From Azospirillum brasilense (GTDB lineage Bacteria > Pseudomonadota > Alphaproteobacteria > Azospirillales > Azospirillaceae): 64,000 nt of DNA. The position numbers and the translations under genes are program-made. The stretch lies in assembly GCF_003349955.1 (NCBI RefSeq), contig NZ_QLKQ01000016.1:1-64000 (forward strand), read 5' to 3'. Of this stretch, positions 34,053-44,507 are shown piece by piece. Under the pieces are notes generated by a model, which saw only the letters and a list, made by a program, of their open reading frames with translations, was not told where the DNA came from and searched no databases. Positions within the stretch are counted from its first letter, which is position 1, and every line of letters begins with the position of its first letter.

Positions 34053-34789
34053 GCAGCAACACCTCCCCTACCGGCACACTCTACGGCGTCAGCGTCGGCC
34101 CCGGCGATCCGGACCTGATGACCGTGCGCGCCATGCGGACCATCGGCGCCTGCCCGGTGGTCGCCTATTTCTGCAAGCGCGGCACCTCCGGACAGGCGCG
34201 GCGCATCGCCGACGGCTGCATCACGGCGGAGCACATCGAACTGCCGATGGTCTATCCGGTGACGGTGGAACTGCCACCCAACCACCCCGACTACGGCCGC
34301 CAGATCGAAGCCTTCTTCGACGAGTCCGCAGAGCGGCTGGCCGAGCATCTCGCCGCCGGGCGCTCCATCGCCGCGCTGAACGAGGGCGACGCCTTCTTCT
34401 ACGGCAGTTTCATGCATCTGTTCCTGCGGCTGGCCTCGCGCTTCCCGACGGAGGTGGTGCCGGGCGTGACGTCGATGATGTGCAGCGCCTCGCTGCTGCC
34501 GCGCCCGCTGACCCTGCGCGATGACGTGCTGTCGGTCATCCCCGGCACGCTGGGGGAGGAGGCGCTGCTGCGCGCGCTGCGCAACGCCGATGCCGCGGTC
34601 ATCATGAAGCTGGGCCAGAACCTGCCGAAGGTCCGCCGCGCCGTGGAGGCCGCCGGGCTGGCCGACCGCGCCTGGTACATCGAGCGGGCGAGCATGGCGG
34701 ACCAGCGCGTCATGCCCTTCCGCGAGGCGCCGGAGACGGCCCCCTACTTCTCGCAGATCGTCATCCCCGGCGAGGGGCTGCGGCGATGA
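34049..34789 (+). CDS. cobI: Precorrin-2 C20-methyltransferase
   Basis: 246-residue SAM-dependent tetrapyrrole methylase. The N-terminal GVSVGPGDPDLMTVRAM is the family P-loop-like motif; LNEGDAFFYGSFMHLF and VVPGVTSMMCSAS are specific to the CobI/CbiL group. It adds the C20 methyl to precorrin-2, producing precorrin-3A for CobG. ATGA overlaps link it to cobH before and cobJ after, so the series cobN-G-H-I-J is tightly coupled in translation. Confidence 0.95.
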   Translation: MSSNTSPTGTLYGVSVGPGDPDLMTVRAMRTIGACPVVAYFCKRGTSGQARRIADGCITAEHIELPMVYPVTVELPPNHPDYGRQIEAFFDESAERLAEHLAAGRSIAALNEGDAFFYGSFMHLFLRLASRFPTEVVPGVTSMMCSASLLPRPLTLRDDVLSVIPGTLGEEALLRALRNADAAVIMKLGQNLPKVRRAVEAAGLADRAWYIERASMADQRVMPFREAPETAPYFSQIVIPGEGLRR

Positions 34790-35565
34790 CCGCCGACCCA
34801 CTGGCCGGATGGCTGAAGGTCGTCGGGCTCGGCCCCGGCACCGAGGACTGGCTGACCCCGGAGGCCCGGCGCGATCTGGCGGAGGCGACCGACCTCATCG
34901 GCTACTTCCCCTATGTGGACCGCGTGCCGCCGGGGCCGCAGGTGCGTCACGCCTCCGACAACCGGGTCGAGCTGGACCGCGCTCGTCACGCCCTGCAACT
35001 GGCGGCGGAGGGTCGCCGGGTTGCGGTGGTGTCGGGCGGCGACCCCGGAATCTTCGCCATGGCCGCCGCGGTGTTCGAGGCGCTGGACGACCCCGCGGCC
35101 CCCGCGGCGTGGCACCGCGTGCCGCTGTCCGTCGATCCCGGCATCTCCGCGATGCAGGCGGCGGCGGCGCGGGCCGGGGCGCCGCTCGGCCATGATTTCT
35201 GCGCCATCTCGCTGTCCGACAACCTGAAGCCGTGGGAGGTGGTTCTGAAGCGCCTGCGTCTGGCGGCGGAGGCGGATTTCGTCATCGCGCTCTACAACCC
35301 GATCAGCCGCGCCCGTCCCTGGCAACTCGGCGCCGCTTTCGATGCGCTGCGCGACCTCCGCTCGGCCGAGACGCCGGTGATCCTCGCCCGGGCGGTCGGC
35401 CGCCCCGACGAGGCGCTGACGATCACGACGCTGGGTGCGGTGGACGCGGCGCAGGCCGATATGCGGACCTGCGTCATCATCGGTGCGTCCCACACCCGGC
35501 TGGTGCCCCGTGAGGGTGCGCAGCCGTGGGTCTACACGCCGCGCAGCTATGGGGTGCGGGGGTGA
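34786..35565 (+). CDS. cobJ: Precorrin-3B C17-methyltransferase
   Basis: 259-residue SAM-dependent methylase carrying out C17 methylation and ring contraction, producing precorrin-4. Motifs: LKVVGLGPGTEDWLTPEA at the N-terminus, VAVVSGGDPGIFAMAAA in the SAM site, SVDPGISAMQAAAARAGAPLG and LSDNLKPW, typical of CobJ/CbiH. Length is normal. It is the last gene of the riboswitch-proximal plus-strand run; a 33-bp perfect inverted repeat and the convergent cobK follow. Confidence 0.95.
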   Translation: MTADPLAGWLKVVGLGPGTEDWLTPEARRDLAEATDLIGYFPYVDRVPPGPQVRHASDNRVELDRARHALQLAAEGRRVAVVSGGDPGIFAMAAAVFEALDDPAAPAAWHRVPLSVDPGISAMQAAAARAGAPLGHDFCAISLSDNLKPWEVVLKRLRLAAEADFVIALYNPISRARPWQLGAAFDALRDLRSAETPVILARAVGRPDEALTITTLGAVDAAQADMRTCVIIGASHTRLVPREGAQPWVYTPRSYGVRG

Positions 35566-35583
35566 GGGTGTCGCCGACCGTTG

Positions 35584-35662
35584 CCCCCCTCCCGACCTCC
35601 CCCCGCTGCGCAGGGGAGGGAATCTCCTCCCCCTGCGCAGCGGGGGGAGGTCGGGAGGGGGG
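35584..35662. repeat. 33-bp perfect inverted repeat between convergent cobJ and cobK
   Basis: Arms at 35584-35616 and 35630-35662 are exact reverse complements with a 13-base spacer. The sequence (CCCTCCCGACCTCCCCCCGC...) belongs to the CCCTCCCCC repeat family. Lying between two gene ends, it could act as a bidirectional transcription barrier, although it has no T-run. Confidence 0.93.
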
Positions 35663-35669
35663 CCCGACT

Positions 35670-36404
35670 CTACAACCCCTCCAACCACCTGAGTGCCGCC
35701 GCCGCGTCTTGCACCTCGGCCACGCCGTTGCCGGGCGGTCGCTCCACCATCACCACGGGAATCCCCCGGCGGCGCGCCGCCTCCAGCTTCGCTTCCGTGG
35801 CGCTCCCGCCACTGTTCTTGCTGACGATGACATCCACCCGATGCTTTTCCAGCAACGCGGCCTCCCCCTCCAGCGTGAAGGGGCCGCGGTCGAGGATCAG
35901 CCGGCAATCCGGCAGGTTCGGCGGCGGTTCCGGCGGATCGACAGCGCGGATCAGGTAGCGCTTGTCCGGCACCGCCTCGAAGGCCGCGACCTCCTGCCGG
36001 CCGATGGTCAGGAAAACGCTCTCGCCGAGCGGGCGCAGCGCCTCGGCGGCCGCGGCCATGTCCGGCACGCCGATCCAGCGGTCGCCCTCGCCCGGCTGCC
36101 ACGGCTTGCGGGTCAGCACCAGCAGCGGCACCCCCACCCGCGCGCAGGCCGCCGCGGCGTTGGCGGAGATCTGGTCGGCGAAGGGATGCGTGGCATCCAC
36201 GACCGCTCCGATGCCGGTCTCCACGAGATGCGCGGCCAGCCCGTCCACGCCGCCGAAGCCGCCGATGCGGGTCGGCAGGGGCGGCAGGACCGGCTGTTTG
36301 GTGCGCCCGGCCAGCGACACCGCCGCGTCGATGCGCGGGTGCCCGCTCAGCAGGCGGGCCAGCGCCGTGGCCTCGGTGGTGCCGCCCAGAATCAGCGCCT
36401 TCAT
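35670..36404 (-). CDS. cobK: Precorrin-6A reductase
   Basis: 244-residue NADPH-dependent reductase of precorrin-6A to precorrin-6B (CobK/CbiJ). Family motifs: ALILGGTTEATALARLL at the N-terminus, SLAGRT, GGFGGVDGLAAHL, VDATHPFADQISANA and FLTIGRQEV. The ATG at 36404 has a perfect GGAGG six bases upstream. It is on the strand opposite to the rest of the cluster, convergent with cobJ and divergent from cobL with only 23 bases between start codons. Its product feeds CobL directly, so the inverted placement does not change pathway order. Confidence 0.94.
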   Translation of the reverse strand: MKALILGGTTEATALARLLSGHPRIDAAVSLAGRTKQPVLPPLPTRIGGFGGVDGLAAHLVETGIGAVVDATHPFADQISANAAAACARVGVPLLVLTRKPWQPGEGDRWIGVPDMAAAAEALRPLGESVFLTIGRQEVAAFEAVPDKRYLIRAVDPPEPPPNLPDCRLILDRGPFTLEGEAALLEKHRVDVIVSKNSGGSATEAKLEAARRRGIPVVMVERPPGNGVAEVQDAAAALRWLEGL

Positions 36405-36427
36405 GCTTGTCCTCCTTGGGGTGCGCC

Positions 36428-37666
36428 GTGACCACCGAAGCCAATAGCACAGGACCGGGGCGCTGGCTGAGCATCGTCGGAATCGGCGAGGACGGGTGGG
36501 ACGGTCTGTCGCCCGCCGCCCGCGCGCTGGTCGAAGGCGCCGAGCTTCTGGCCGGCGGCGCCCGCCATCTGGCACTGGTGCCGGAAACGGGCGGACAGGA
36601 GCGGCTGCCCTGGCCCTCCCCGCTGTCGGACGCCTATCCCGCCCTGCTGGCGCGGCGCGGCCAACGGGTCTGCGTGCTGGCAAGCGGCGATCCGTCCTGG
36701 TACGGCATCGGCGCCACCCTGTCGAAACTCGTTCCGGTTGAGGAACTGTCGATCGTTCCGGCTCCGTCATCCTTCAGCCTCGCCGCCGCCCGCCTGGGCT
36801 GGCCGTTGCAGGACTGCGGCACCCTGACGGTGCATGGCCGCCCGTTGGAGCTGGTCATTCCGCATCTGCAACCGGGCGCGCGGCTGCTCATCCTTTCCTG
36901 GGACGGAACGACCTCGGCCAAGCTGGCGGCGCTGCTGACGGCGCGCGGCTTCGGACCGTCGCGCCTGACCGCCCTGGAATCGATGGGCGGGCCGCGTGAG
37001 CGCTGCATCGTTGCGACGGCGGAAGAATGGTCGGTGGAGCGCGTGGCTGACCTGAACACGCTGGCGGTGGAATGCCGCGCCGTGCCCGGCGCCCGCGCCC
37101 TGCCCCGCGCGCCGGGCCTGCCCGACGACTGGTTCGAGCAGGACGGCCAGATCACCAAGCGCGAAATCCGCGCCGTCACCCTGTCCTGGCTGGCCCCGCG
37201 CCGCGGCGAACTGCTGTGGGACGTCGGCGCCGGCTCCGGCTCCATCGGCGTCGAATGGATGCTGAGCGACCCGGCGAACCGCGCCATCGCCGTGGAGCAC
37301 AAGCCCGACCGCGCCGCACGCATCCCCGCCAATGCCGCCGCCTTCGGCGTACCCGGCCTGGAACTGGTGCGCGGCAAGGCACCGGAGGCGCTCGAGGGGC
37401 TGCCAGCGCCGGACGCCGTGTTCATCGGCGGCGGGCTAACCAATGATGGGGTGCTGGACGCCTGTTGGGACGCGCTGAAGCCCGGCGGGCGGATCGTCGC
37501 CAACGCCGTGACGCTGGAAAGCGAGGCGATGCTGATCGCCACCCACAAGCGGCTGGGAGGGCAATTGTCGCAGATCGCCGTCAGCCGCGCCGCCCCCATC
37601 GGTGGCTTCACCGGCTGGCGCCCGTTGATGCCGGTCACGCTGTGGCTGGCGGAGAAGCCGCTGTGA
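36428..37666 (+). CDS. cobL: Precorrin-6Y C5,15-methyltransferase (decarboxylating), bifunctional
   Basis: 412-residue fusion of CbiE-like and CbiT-like methylases. Residues 1-210 form the tetrapyrrole methylase (WLSIVGIGEDGWDGLSPAA; VLASGDPSWYGIGATL); residues 220-412 form a Rossmann SAM methylase (LLWDVGAGSGSIGVEWML). It methylates C5 and C15 and decarboxylates the C12 acetate, forming precorrin-8X. The start is GTG at 36428, with no strong ribosome-binding site visible; a TTG at 36407 is the alternative. It is coupled to cobE by a GTGA overlap. Confidence 0.94.
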   Translation: MTTEANSTGPGRWLSIVGIGEDGWDGLSPAARALVEGAELLAGGARHLALVPETGGQERLPWPSPLSDAYPALLARRGQRVCVLASGDPSWYGIGATLSKLVPVEELSIVPAPSSFSLAAARLGWPLQDCGTLTVHGRPLELVIPHLQPGARLLILSWDGTTSAKLAALLTARGFGPSRLTALESMGGPRERCIVATAEEWSVERVADLNTLAVECRAVPGARALPRAPGLPDDWFEQDGQITKREIRAVTLSWLAPRRGELLWDVGAGSGSIGVEWMLSDPANRAIAVEHKPDRAARIPANAAAFGVPGLELVRGKAPEALEGLPAPDAVFIGGGLTNDGVLDACWDALKPGGRIVANAVTLESEAMLIATHKRLGGQLSQIAVSRAAPIGGFTGWRPLMPVTLWLAEKPL

Positions 37667-38073
37667 CGGCGGGTCGGATTATCGCGGCGGGGATCGGCTG
37701 TCGGGCCGACTGCCCCGGCGACGAGATCGTCGGGCTGGTCCACGCCGCCTTCGAAGAGGCTGCGCTGGACGAGGCGGCACGCCGCGCCGTGCAACTGGCG
37801 GCACCGATGCGCAAACGGAACGAGGCCGGTGTGGCGGAGGCGGCGCGGTTGCTCGCCCTGCCGCTGCGGTTCGTTGACGATTCAGCGTTGATGGCGGTTC
37901 AGGACCGGGTGCAAACCCGCTCCGCCCGCGTCGAGTCCGCGGTGGGCGTCGCCTCGGTCGCCGAGGCCGCGGCGCTGGCCGCCGCCGGGCCGGGCTCCAC
38001 CCTTCTGCTGCCGCGCCGCTCCACCCCGCGCGCCACCTGCGCGCTGGCGATTTCCAGGGAAGTTTCCGCATGA
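37663..38073 (+). CDS. cobE: Cobalamin biosynthesis protein CobE (CbiG C-terminal domain)
   Basis: 136-residue protein matching the CbiG C-terminal domain: an N-terminal [21 protein letters not shown], and later [25 protein letters not shown] followed by the end ATCALAIS. CobE is required in the aerobic pathway but its exact role is unresolved; the CbiG family handles the delta-lactone in the anaerobic route. Start is GTG overlapping the cobL stop, and the stop overlaps cobM (ATGA), so cobL-cobE-cobM are coupled. Confidence 0.9.
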   Translation: MTAGRIIAAGIGCRADCPGDEIVGLVHAAFEEAALDEAARRAVQLAAPMRKRNEAGVAEAARLLALPLRFVDDSALMAVQDRVQTRSARVESAVGVASVAEAAALAAAGPGSTLLLPRRSTPRATCALAISREVSA

Positions 38074-38831
38074 CCGTGCATTTCATCGGCGCCGGACCGG
38101 GCGCGCCCGACCTGCTGACCCTGCGCGGGCGCGACCTGATCGCGTCCTGCCCGGTATGCCTCTATGCGGGGTCGCTGGTGCCCAGGGAGATCATCGCCCA
38201 CGCACCGCCGGGCGCCCGGATCGTCGATACCGCCCCGCTGACGCTCGACCAGATCGTCGCCGAGTTCACGGCGGCCCACGCCGCCGGGCAGGACGTGGCG
38301 CGGCTGCATTCCGGCGACCTGTCGGTCTACAGCGCGCTCGGCGAGCAGACGCGGGCGCTGCGCGAGCTGGGAATCCCCTACGACATCACGCCCGGCGTGC
38401 CGGCCTTCGCCGCGGCGTCGGCCGCGCTGGGGCGGGAGCTGACCCTGCCCGAGGTCAGCCAGACGCTGATTTTGACACGGACGGAGGGCCGGGCCTCGGC
38501 CATGCCGGCGAACGAGACTCTGGAGGTGCTGGGGCGGTCGGGCGCCACGCTGGCCATCCACCTGTCGATCCACGTCATCGACCGGGTGGTGGAGCGGCTG
38601 ACCCCGCTCTACGGCGCGGACTGCCCGGCCGCGGTGGTCTACCGGGCGAGTTGGCCGGAGGAGCGGGTGCTGCGCGGCACGCTGGCCGACATCGCCGCCC
38701 AAGTGGCGGACTCGCCGATGGAGCGCACCGCCCTGATCCTGGTCGGCCCGGCGCTGGGGGTGGAGGATTTCCGGTGCAGCGCGCTCTACGACGGGTCGCA
38801 TGTGCGCCGCTACCGGGGGCTGGGGGAGTGA
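38070..38831 (+). CDS. cobM: Precorrin-4 C11-methyltransferase
   Basis: 253-residue SAM-dependent tetrapyrrole methylase (CobM/CbiF). Motifs: [50 protein letters not shown] and [29 protein letters not shown]. It adds the C11 methyl to precorrin-4, giving precorrin-5. Length is standard. The gene ends the cobL-E-M run; a palindromic repeat and the convergent cbiD follow. Confidence 0.95.
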   Translation: MTVHFIGAGPGAPDLLTLRGRDLIASCPVCLYAGSLVPREIIAHAPPGARIVDTAPLTLDQIVAEFTAAHAAGQDVARLHSGDLSVYSALGEQTRALRELGIPYDITPGVPAFAAASAALGRELTLPEVSQTLILTRTEGRASAMPANETLEVLGRSGATLAIHLSIHVIDRVVERLTPLYGADCPAAVVYRASWPEERVLRGTLADIAAQVADSPMERTALILVGPALGVEDFRCSALYDGSHVRRYRGLGE

Positions 38832-38845
38832 GGGAGGTTTTCACT

Positions 38846-39014
38846 CCCTCTCCCCTCCGCTCACGCGCAAACTTCGTTTGCGCTGACGCGACAGGCGGAC
38901 CTTCGGTCCGCCGAAAGCGGGGAGATGGTCGGGGTGAGGGGGTCCGGCAATTGCCGAACGTTCCGGTCCCCCGACATCCCCCTCACCCTAACCCTCTCCC
39001 CAGAGGGGAGAGGG
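38846..39014. repeat. Palindromic intergenic repeat, CCCTCTCCC type, between convergent cobM and cbiD
   Basis: Begins CCCTCTCCCCTCCGCTCACG and ends CCCCAGAGGGGAGAGGG. It contains GCGCAAAC/GTTTGCGC and GGCGGACC/GGTCCGCC hairpins, the same inner modules as the copy at 13118-13290 but inverted, showing the two are one mobile or dispersed family. Confidence 0.9.
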
Positions 39015-39016
39015 AA

Positions 39017-40168
39017 TTAAGGGGCGCTCCAGCCGGACGTTCCGACGATGGTGCCCTGGCGGTCTGTGACCAGCACCTCGACCGTCACGGGGGCGCCGTC
39101 CAGCGTGTCCAGCGCCGTGCGCTGGGCCAGCGCCGCCACGCGGTCGGCCAGCGGCAGGCCGGCCTCGCTGGCAATGCTCAGGACCTGCGCGGCGGTGTTG
39201 GCGGCGCGGGCCTCGGCCACGGTGTCGGGGGCGGCCCCCAGTTCGGCCATGCGGTCGGCCAGCCAGTCGAGATCGACGCTGCCGCGCTTGGAATGGAGGT
39301 CGAGCAGGCCGCGCGCCAGCTTGCCGAACTTGGCGAAGCCGCCGCACAGGGTCAGGCGCGGGATCGGGTGGCGGCGCAGGTACTTCAGCGTGCCGCCCGC
39401 GAAGTCGCCCATGTCGAGCAGCGCGTGCTCCGGCAGGCCGTAGCGCGCGACGACCGCCTTTTCCGAGGTGTCGCCGGTGCAGGCCGCGACGTGGCCCAGC
39501 CCGGCCGCCCGCGCCACGTCGACGCCGCGCTGGATGGAGGCGATCCAGGCCGCGCAGGAATAGGGCACGACGATCCCCGTCGTCCCCAGGATCGACAGCC
39601 CGCCGAGGATGCCCAGCCGTGGGTTCATGGTGCGGCGGGCCAGAGCCTCCCCGTTTTCGACCGAGACCTCGACGACGACGTCCGGAGCCTCGCCGGCCAG
39701 CGCCGCGGCCTCCGCGACCGCTTGGCGGATCATCGCGCGGGGCACCGGGTTGATGGCCGGTTCGCCGACCGGGACCGGCAGGCCGGGGCGGGTCACCGTG
39801 CCCACCCCCTCCCCCGCGCGGAAGACCACGCCCTGGCCCGGTTCGGCGCGGCTGACGCGGGCGCGGATCAGCGCGCCGTGGGTGACGTCCGGATCGTCGC
39901 CGGCGTCCTTGACCACCCCCGCGGACGCCCAGCCGTCGCCGCGCTCCGTCCAGGCGAGCGCGAAAGCTGGCGTCTGGCCGCCGGGCAGGGTTACCGTCAC
40001 CGGATCGGGGAAGTCGCCGGAGAACAGCGCCCCGCAGGCCGCCCGCGCGGCGGCGGTGGCGCAGGCGCCCGTCGTCCAGCCCCGCCGCAGCGCCTTGCCG
40101 TCGCCGCTTCCGTCGCCGTTCCCCTCTCCGCCGTCCACACCGTTTTCCGTCGCTGAGTGCTCGTCCAT
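39017..40168 (-). CDS. cbiD: CbiD-type C1-methyltransferase (precorrin-5B / cobalt-precorrin-5B)
   Basis: 383-residue CbiD-family enzyme: LRRGWTTGACATAAARAA near the N-terminus, GEPAINPVPRAMI, NPRLGILGGLSILGTTGIVVPYS, ACTGDTSEKAVVARYGL and LCGGFAKFGKLA. CbiD methylates C1 of the ring in the anaerobic route. Here it sits among oxygen-route genes and presumably replaces CobF, which is absent from the window. The first 29 residues are a Gly/Asp/Glu-rich extension (DGGEGNGDGSGDGK). The ATG at 40168 overlaps the cobA ATG in the same CATG, so a more internal start (for example GTG at codon 11) is possible. Confidence 0.92.
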   Translation of the reverse strand: MDEHSATENGVDGGEGNGDGSGDGKALRRGWTTGACATAAARAACGALFSGDFPDPVTVTLPGGQTPAFALAWTERGDGWASAGVVKDAGDDPDVTHGALIRARVSRAEPGQGVVFRAGEGVGTVTRPGLPVPVGEPAINPVPRAMIRQAVAEAAALAGEAPDVVVEVSVENGEALARRTMNPRLGILGGLSILGTTGIVVPYSCAAWIASIQRGVDVARAAGLGHVAACTGDTSEKAVVARYGLPEHALLDMGDFAGGTLKYLRRHPIPRLTLCGGFAKFGKLARGLLDLHSKRGSVDLDWLADRMAELGAAPDTVAEARAANTAAQVLSIASEAGLPLADRVAALAQRTALDTLDGAPVTVEVLVTDRQGTIVGTSGWSAP

Positions 40169-40965
40169 GACCGCAGAGCCGTCGCCCGACTCCCTTTCTC
40201 TTCCTCTGGAACTGGCCGACTTCCGGCCCGGCAGCGTGTGGCTGGCGGGGGCCGGTCCCGGCGATCCCGGCCTGCTGACCCTGCTGGCCCTGCAAGGTCT
40301 AAGGCAAGCCGACGTGATCGTCCACGACGCGCTGGTCGGTGAACGGATCATGGCGCTGGCGACGCCCTCGGCAAGGCTGGAGTTCGCGGGCAAACGCGGC
40401 GGCAAGCCCTCCGCCCACCAGGACGACATCACCAACCGCCTGATCGAGCTGGCGCGCGAGGGGCACCGCGTGCTGCGGCTGAAGGGCGGCGACCCCTTCG
40501 TCTTCGGGCGCGGCGGGGAAGAGGCGCAGGCGCTGGCCGAGCGGGGCATCCCCTTCCGCATCATCCCCGGCATCACGGCGGGCCTCGCCGGCCCGGCCTA
40601 CGCCGGCATCCCGGCGACCCACCGCACGGCCAACCAGGCGGTGATCCTGGCGACCGGCCACAGCTGCGCGGGCGGGCCGGACTGGAAGGCGCTGGCCGCC
40701 ACGGGCGCGCCGCTGATCCTCTACATGGCCTGGAAGGGCCTGCCCGGCATCGCCGCCGCGCTGATGGAGGGCGGGCGGGCCGCCGACACGCCGGTCGGCG
40801 TGGTGACCGACGCGACGACCGAGCGGCAGCGCGTGCTGGTGACCTCGCTCGGCGCCTGCGTCGCCGATCTGGAGGCCAGCGGGATGGAGCCCCCGGCCAT
40901 CATCGTGATCGGCGAGGTGGTGCGGCTGCGCCCCGTGCTCGACTGGCTGCCCAAGGAGCTTCCCC

Positions 40966-40973
<8 letters not shown>
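40167..40973 (+). CDS. cobA: Uroporphyrinogen-III C-methyltransferase (SUMT)
   Basis: 268-residue SAM-dependent methylase making precorrin-2 from uroporphyrinogen III, the entry step to corrins and siroheme. Motifs: VWLAGAGPGDPGLLTLLAL, VIVHDALVG, FAGKRGGKPSAHQDDI and RLKGGDPFVFGRGGEEA, then ATGHSCAG. No CysG-type dehydrogenase domain is attached. Its ATG lies in the same CATG as the divergent cbiD start, so its promoter must lie within cbiD or its true start is slightly downstream. The stop overlaps cobB. Confidence 0.94.
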
Positions 40974-42983
<2,010 letters not shown>

Positions 42984-42994
42984 AACCGCGGCCG

Positions 42995-43708
42995 TCAGGC
43001 CCCGAAACCGCCGTCGATGGTCTGGAACGAGCCGGTGATCATCGCGCCGTGCGGGCCGGCCACGAAGGCGGTCAGCTCGGCCACCTCGCTGGCGTGGGCG
43101 TGGCGCTTGATCGCCATGAAACCGTGCATGGCCGCGGCCATCGGACCGTCGGCCGGGTTCATGTCGCTGTCGGTCGGCCCCGGCTGGATGGCGTTCACTG
43201 TGATCCCGCGATCGCCGAAGTCGCGCGCCAGTCCGCGCACCATGCCCTGGACCGCCGCCTTGGTGAGCGCGTAGGCGGCGCCGCCCGCGAAGGGCATGCG
43301 GTCGCCGTTGACCGACCCGATGACGATGATGCGCCCCGGACCGGTCATGTGACGCGCCGCCTCGACCGCGGCGTGGTAAGGCCCGCGCACGTTGATGTCG
43401 ATCATGCGGTCAACCTCGTCGGGGTCGAAGGTCAGCGGATCGCCGATCATGGCGACCCCGGCGTTGACCACCAGCACGTCCAGCGCGCCCCGCCCGGCCA
43501 CCGTGGCGATCACCGCGTCGCGGTCGGCGCTGTCGGTGCGGATCGCCTCGGCCCCGGTCTCTGTTGCCAGCGCCGCGGCGGCATCGGCAGAACCGGCGTA
43601 GGTGAAGGCGACCTGCCCGCCGCCCGCCGCGAAGCGCTGGACGATGGCCTTGCCAATGCCCCGGCTGCCGCCCAGCACCAGGATGTTCTTGCCCGCGAAG
43701 TCGCTCAT
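42995..43708 (-). CDS. bdcA: BdcA-like SDR oxidoreductase
   Basis: 237-residue short-chain dehydrogenase closely resembling E. coli BdcA (YjgI): GKNILVLGGSRGIGKAIV, FTYAGSADAA, TDSADRDAVI, LVVNAG, IGSVNGDRMP and FQTIDGGFGA at the end. The catalytic set S132, Y146, K150 is intact. E. coli BdcA was reported to influence biofilm dispersal by binding cyclic di-GMP; whether it is also an oxidoreductase is unsettled. It diverges from a TetR-type gene like bdcR, and two near-identical operator palindromes lie between them, so repression by that regulator is expected. Confidence 0.88.
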   Translation of the reverse strand: MSDFAGKNILVLGGSRGIGKAIVQRFAAGGGQVAFTYAGSADAAAALATETGAEAIRTDSADRDAVIATVAGRGALDVLVVNAGVAMIGDPLTFDPDEVDRMIDINVRGPYHAAVEAARHMTGPGRIIVIGSVNGDRMPFAGGAAYALTKAAVQGMVRGLARDFGDRGITVNAIQPGPTDSDMNPADGPMAAAMHGFMAIKRHAHASEVAELTAFVAGPHGAMITGSFQTIDGGFGA

Positions 43709-43729
43709 GATCGGTTCCTTGAATTAATG

Positions 43730-43741
43730 TAGTGATCGCTA
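43730..43741. promoter_or_regulatory. Operator copy 1 for the TetR-type regulator
   Basis: TAGTGATCGCTA, an imperfect 12-base palindrome 22 bases upstream of the bdcA-like start. A second copy differing at one base lies exactly 50 bases away at 43780-43791. Confidence 0.7.
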
Positions 43742-43779
43742 TATAAAATCACCCCAGGGCATCGCGCAAAGATTTTTTA

Positions 43780-43791
43780 TAGTGACCGCTA
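43780..43791. promoter_or_regulatory. Operator copy 2, overlapping the regulator start codon
   Basis: TAGTGACCGCTA. The GTG start codon of the TetR-type gene (43782-43784) lies inside this palindrome, so binding would block its own expression (autorepression). Confidence 0.7.
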
Positions 43792-44381
43792 CAAAAAAAT
43801 CGGAGCCGCGCGGACGGCGGCGCTCCTTCGACGTGGACGAGGCGGTGGAGACGGCGATGCGGCTGTTCCACGCCCGCGGCTACGACGCGGTCGGCGTGGC
43901 CGAGCTGGGCGCCGAGTTGGGCATCAAGCCGCCGAGCTTCTACGCCGCCTTCGGCAGCAAGGCCGGGCTGTTCGAGCGGGCGCTGCGGCGCTACGCGGCC
44001 GGCGAGGCGAACATCTTCGCGCGGGCCCTGGCCGAGGGCGGCGACGTGGCGACGGTGATCGGACGGACGCTGGCGCTCGCCGCGGCGCTCTATCCCGGCC
44101 AGAATGGGACGGCGGGATGCCTCGTGCTCGACGGGGCGCGCAACAGCGCCGACCCGGAAGCGCAGGCTTTGGCCGACGCGGCCAAACGCGAGGGTTGCGC
44201 GGCGGTCCGCGACGTCATCGCCACCGAAGCGCCGGACCGCGCCGACGCGCTGGCCGATCTGGTGGTGGTGGCGATGATGGGGATGTCGGCCGCCGCCCGC
44301 GACGGCGCGGACCGGGAACGGCTGGAGCGGGTGGCCGCCATGATGGACCGCACCTTCCGCCGGGAGCTGGCGGGCGCCTGA
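43782..44381 (+). CDS. bdcR: TetR-family repressor, BdcR-like
   Basis: 199-residue TetR regulator. The N-terminal helix-turn-helix (about 14-60) reads RRRSFDVDEAVETAMRLFHARGYDAVGVAELGAELGIKPPSFYAAFGSKAGLFERAL, in parts very similar to E. coli BdcR (PSxYAAFGSKAGLF). The ligand domain has a GTAGCLVLDGARNS segment. The start is GTG at 43782 within an operator copy; no strong ribosome-binding site is seen. Divergent from the bdcA-like gene, as in E. coli, so it probably represses that gene and itself. The inducer is unknown. Confidence 0.88.
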   Translation: MTATKKSEPRGRRRSFDVDEAVETAMRLFHARGYDAVGVAELGAELGIKPPSFYAAFGSKAGLFERALRRYAAGEANIFARALAEGGDVATVIGRTLALAAALYPGQNGTAGCLVLDGARNSADPEAQALADAAKREGCAAVRDVIATEAPDRADALADLVVVAMMGMSAAARDGADRERLERVAAMMDRTFRRELAGA

Positions 44382-44507
44382 CCGGTCCCCCCTGCGGAGG
44401 ATGGTACAGGATTTCCGTCACGTCTTGGCCCTTACGGCTGACCGGCGGGCGGGGCAGGATCAGCGGCAGCCGGGAACCTCCCGCATCCCCCATGAGGACC
44501 AACCGCC

